This document shows positions 61,899-64,000 of a stretch of DNA of 64,000 nt, in pieces; position 1 is the stretch's first letter; each line of letters begins with the position of its first letter. Source of the DNA: Clostridium fessum (GTDB lineage Bacteria; Bacillota; Clostridia; Lachnospirales; Lachnospiraceae); contig NZ_PYLO01000001.1 of the NCBI RefSeq assembly GCF_003024715.1, positions 558,001 through 622,000 of the forward strand. Direction: 5' to 3'. The position numbers and the translations under genes were made by a program. A model generated the notes under the pieces. That model was not told the origin of the DNA, ran no database searches, and saw nothing but the letters and a program-made list of their open reading frames with translations.

Positions 61899-62678
61899 TT
61901 AAAAGAGCCCTGTATACCATTGTGTCCATATATCTCCATACAGCAGCATACAAAAACATGCCGCCGCAATCGCCGGTCCAAACGGAATTTTCTCCCTCCG
62001 ACCGATGACAGAACCTGCAATTCCCAGCACACAGCTGAGAATCAGGAAAAATAATACCTCCCAGGCGGAACGCATATACAGTCCCGTCACAAAAAAAAGT
62101 TTTACATCGCCGCCCCCCAAGCTTTCTTTTCCGGTCAGGCGGTCAAACAGCAGGGAAAGTGCCAGCATACTGACAGCCAGTCCGGCACCGGTCAGAACTC
62201 CCCGCAGCATCTGTCTTCCCGGTTCCGGTAAGCCCAGCGCCGTGCCGAAAAAGATCAGGATTCCGGCTATCTGAAGCCGGTCCGGTATGATCCACGCATG
62301 CAGATCTGTGAGTGTCAGACATAAAAGCACCATCCAGAGCAGAATTCCCCGCAGTGCCAGCACCGAGACATCGTACCGGTACATAATCAGGCAGCATGCA
62401 ATTCCTGAAACAAGTTCCGTCCAGAATGCCTCCGCCGGGATCTTCGCTCCGCAATAACGGCACCTGCCCCGCAGGCACAGCCGTGAAAAAAGCGGTACCA
62501 AATCCAGTACTCCCAGCACATGACCGCAGGCATCACAGTGGGATCTCCCTTTCAAAACGGACGTTCCGTTTAACATCCGCCCTGCCAGACAGTCTGTAAA
62601 ACTTCCGAGCGCACAGCCCAGAATAAAAGTAATCATCAAAATGTAAATTGTTAAAAATGTGGTTTGATGCAGCATCAA
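61899..62678 (-). CDS. pilD: Prepilin peptidase / N-methyltransferase
   Basis: 259 residues, about eight membrane helices. The first cytoplasmic loop carries two CxxC pairs (HCDACGH, CRYCGAK) typical of bifunctional prepilin peptidases. The catalytic aspartates are in LTLTDLHAWIIPD and LGGGDVKL. It cleaves and methylates the pilin-like proteins of this operon. The first in-frame start is TTG (AGGAG at 8 nt), directly followed by an ATG at 62675. It lies 13 bp ahead of pilM. Confidence 0.93.
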   Translation of the reverse strand: MMLHQTTFLTIYILMITFILGCALGSFTDCLAGRMLNGTSVLKGRSHCDACGHVLGVLDLVPLFSRLCLRGRCRYCGAKIPAEAFWTELVSGIACCLIMYRYDVSVLALRGILLWMVLLCLTLTDLHAWIIPDRLQIAGILIFFGTALGLPEPGRQMLRGVLTGAGLAVSMLALSLLFDRLTGKESLGGGDVKLFFVTGLYMRSAWEVLFFLILSCVLGIAGSVIGRREKIPFGPAIAAACFCMLLYGDIWTQWYTGLF

Positions 62679-62793
62679 TGGAATATCTCCTGTCCGTACC
62701 CATGTTCTGTCTGTTTGTAAATCCCCAATATTTTATATCTTCCAAGATATGTAAAACGCTATCTTTATCTTAAAACGCCCAATTTCATTTCTT
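62679..62793 (-). other. Gap between the major pilin and prepilin peptidase genes
   Basis: 115 bp with AT-rich sequence and no clear terminator. The pilin and the rest of the operon may therefore be co-transcribed. A weak TATCTTCCAAGATA inverted pair (62737-62750) is the only structure I see. Confidence 0.4.
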
Positions 62794-63327
62794 TTATTTG
62801 GCGCCAAATCCCGGCTTTGGACCAAATGGATTCTGGCTGGTTCCCCCAACTTCATTTCCCTCATAGAAAGGAGCGGTCTGAAGCGGAGACGTATTCGCAT
62901 ATGGATTAGCCGCCGGATTTCCGATGTAAACCAGAATATCTGTACACGGTGTCTTGGCTTCCATCGCCGTCTTCCGGTATTCCTGCCCCAGGTCATTTAC
63001 CTTCTTTGTTCCACTTCCCTGTGCGTACTCAATGTGCGCGTTCTCTCCCTCTGCCTGACAGACAATCTTTCCCTCTTTTACATTGTATCGGTAATAGCGG
63101 TATTGCTTCTGCGGCTGGTTCTCGTAGCGTTCCAGGCTTTCCTTGCTTCCATACAGCATTGCCACGGCCGCCGCCTTCGCCGCACGGACATTCGCCTGAT
63201 TGGCTGCGATGACCGCTTTTTTCCGCTGTGCCGTAAAAATCGGAATACTGATCGCCGCCAGGATCCCTACGATCGCTATCACCACCAGCAGCTCTGCCAG
63301 TGTAAAACCGTGTTGGTTCTTTTTCAT
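62794..63327 (-). CDS. Type IV pilin (major-pilin type)
   Basis: 177 residues. MKKNQHG is followed by FTLAELLVVIAIVGILAAISIPIFTAQRKKAVIAANQANVRAAKAAAVAML, a textbook class III signal, Glu +5 and pilin helix. The head includes two cysteines (IVCQAEG, TPCTDIL) that could form the D-region disulfide, then a Pro/Gly/Asn-rich end (QNPFGPKPGFGAK). It is the first gene downstream of the terminated pilin at the right edge, so it may be the main subunit of this operon. The ATG at 63327 is preceded by GGGTGAG; a GTG 4 codons earlier is an alternative. Confidence 0.88.
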   Translation of the reverse strand: MKKNQHGFTLAELLVVIAIVGILAAISIPIFTAQRKKAVIAANQANVRAAKAAAVAMLYGSKESLERYENQPQKQYRYYRYNVKEGKIVCQAEGENAHIEYAQGSGTKKVNDLGQEYRKTAMEAKTPCTDILVYIGNPAANPYANTSPLQTAPFYEGNEVGGTSQNPFGPKPGFGAK

Positions 63328-63467
63328 TTGCTCACCCACTTTTTATCAAAATGACCTGCTGACTTTGTTTTGATTCGTGCGTTGCAGGTCACGCTTATGT
63401 ATCTGACAATGAATGGATTTTTAAATCCTGAAAAATTTCTGATGTGAACATCACTTCCATTCTAAAC

Positions 63468-63600
63468 GTTACTGTTCACACACGTGTGCCCAGCAACGGG
63501 ATTTTGCCGATGCTGCGCATTCCAAATCGGCAAAATCTGCTGCCAGAACTGTATCGTACGGAATTTTCAGTTCAGAAAATTCCTACCTGTGAACAGTTAC
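63468..63600. repeat. Repeat family C, copy C3
   Basis: The most complete C copy: ends GTTACTGTTCACA and TGTGAACAGTTAC, hairpin GATTTTGCCGAT/ATCGGCAAAATC, hairpin GGAATTTTC/GAAAATTCC. It has no coding content. It sits between two pilin genes. Confidence 0.85.
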
Positions 63601-63668
63601 TTCTAAACCTTCATGCGCCTGGCAGTCAGGTGTACCACCACAAATGAAAGCTCTGGCAGGCGCATTTA

Positions 63669-63701
63669 GCAAAAATGGATGGGAAAAACCCCATCCATTT
63701 T
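63669..63701 (-). terminator. Terminator of the right-edge pilin gene
   Basis: On the minus strand AAATGGATGGGG pairs with CCCATCCATTTTT around a short loop. The 3' arm runs into TTTTTGC. It lies ~35 bp after the stop codon at 63735. Confidence 0.8.
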
Positions 63702-63734
63702 CTCCACGTATGTGGTTATTTATGAACACTAATT

Positions 63735-64000
63735 TTATTGTTTTCCAACATACAGTTTAATAATCGCACCATTGATTGCATCTTTATCAGTAGATGCTGT
63801 TCCATTTTTACTCGGCTCAATTGATACACTAAACAAATCGTACTTTTCTTTTCCATCAACATCATCAAGAGTTTTTTCTGTAGTAGCTTTTTTGTTTCCC
63901 GTTACTACAGTAGCCTGTCCTGTACTAATGTCATAATCATATTCAATTTTTGAAGCTGAATCTGCACTGTCTGTCAGATACTGAGCAACCGCTGCCGCCT
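63735..64000 (-). CDS. Pilin-like protein, C-terminal part (cut by window edge)
   Basis: The last ~87 residues of a minus-strand gene that enters from the right edge: AAAVAQYLTDSADSASKIEYD, a Gly-rich loop (DISTGQATVVTGNKK), and the end AINGAIIKLYVGKQ. The pattern fits the C-terminal head of a type IV pilin, and the gene lies directly upstream of the major-pilin-type gene. The DNA is visibly richer in A/T than the neighbouring pilus genes. The N-terminal signal is outside the window, so the pilin call rests on context. Confidence 0.55.
   Translation of the reverse strand, partial: AAAVAQYLTDSADSASKIEYDYDISTGQATVVTGNKKATTEKTLDDVDGKEKYDLFSVSIEPSKNGTASTDKDAINGAIIKLYVGKQ

Larger units (their letters stand above)
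63328..63734. other. Intergenic region between two pilin genes
   Basis: The 407-bp gap contains ~140 bp upstream of the pilin in which I see no firm promoter (only a weak TTGTCA), repeat C3, a pair of inverted words ATGCGCCTG/CAGGCGCAT (63612-63665), and the terminator of the right-edge pilin gene. Confidence 0.55.

Overview
The window looks like chromosomal DNA of an anaerobic Gram-positive of the Lachnospiraceae type (Clostridia). The grounds are a T-box in front of thrS, an infC-rpmI-rplT operon with an attenuated leader, hybrid cluster protein, a dockerin-bearing secreted hydrolase, DUF5716/DUF5717-type proteins, choline-binding-type wall repeats, and strong AGGAGG-like ribosome binding sites. 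No rRNA, tRNA, transposase, integrase, phage gene or CRISPR array was seen. The species was not determined.

Layout. Positions 1-3 kb: secreted SH3/glucosaminidase/dockerin protein. 3-9.7 kb: oxaloacetate decarboxylase/pyruvate carboxylase-type carboxyltransferase, rplT, rpmI, infC, a DUF1540 protein and T-box-controlled thrS, all on the minus strand. 9.76 kb: ssrA (tmRNA) on the plus strand, divergent from thrS. 10.2-17.9 kb: a minus-strand operon (cytidylate-kinase-like protein, wall-binding-repeat protein, MMPL transporter, secreted coiled-coil protein), divergent from a TetR-type regulator. 18-31 kb: mgtE, a left-handed beta-helix protein, topB, an EamA transporter, galM, asd, a siroheme reductase, deoD and parC. 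31-39 kb: parE, a ZIP transporter, a small basic protein, a MATE transporter, a sortase remnant and hcp. 39-45.5 kb: smpB, rnr and secG, divergent from a conserved membrane protein and an NdpA-like nucleoid protein. 45.6-52 kb: a histidine phosphatase and a three-gene operon of an actin/Hsp70-fold protein, a 1,192-residue DUF5717-type protein and a helical-repeat protein. 52.6-64 kb: a type IV pilus operon running right to left (major pilin, prepilin peptidase, pilM, pilN, pilO, three minor-pilin-like proteins and a 1,625-residue pilin-headed protein), with a further pilin cut by the right edge.

The non-coding DNA is rich in signal. Two families of about 130-bp elements share ACTGTTCA-type terminal inverted repeats. 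A third family, made of several hairpins, repeatedly sits directly behind intrinsic terminators. An 88-bp element has 13-bp perfect terminal repeats.

The most notable regulatory readings are an FNR/CRP-type palindrome centred at -41.5 of the hcp promoter, two face-to-face promoters whose -10 boxes share one 14-bp palindrome, an operator-like palindrome filling a promoter spacer, and a likely AUU start for infC. The strongest candidates for little-described biology are the DUF5716/DUF5717 operon, the giant pilin of the pilus cluster, the TetR-linked MMPL operon and the unexplained long leader of mgtE. All pairings and promoter matches were read by eye; no search or folding was run.
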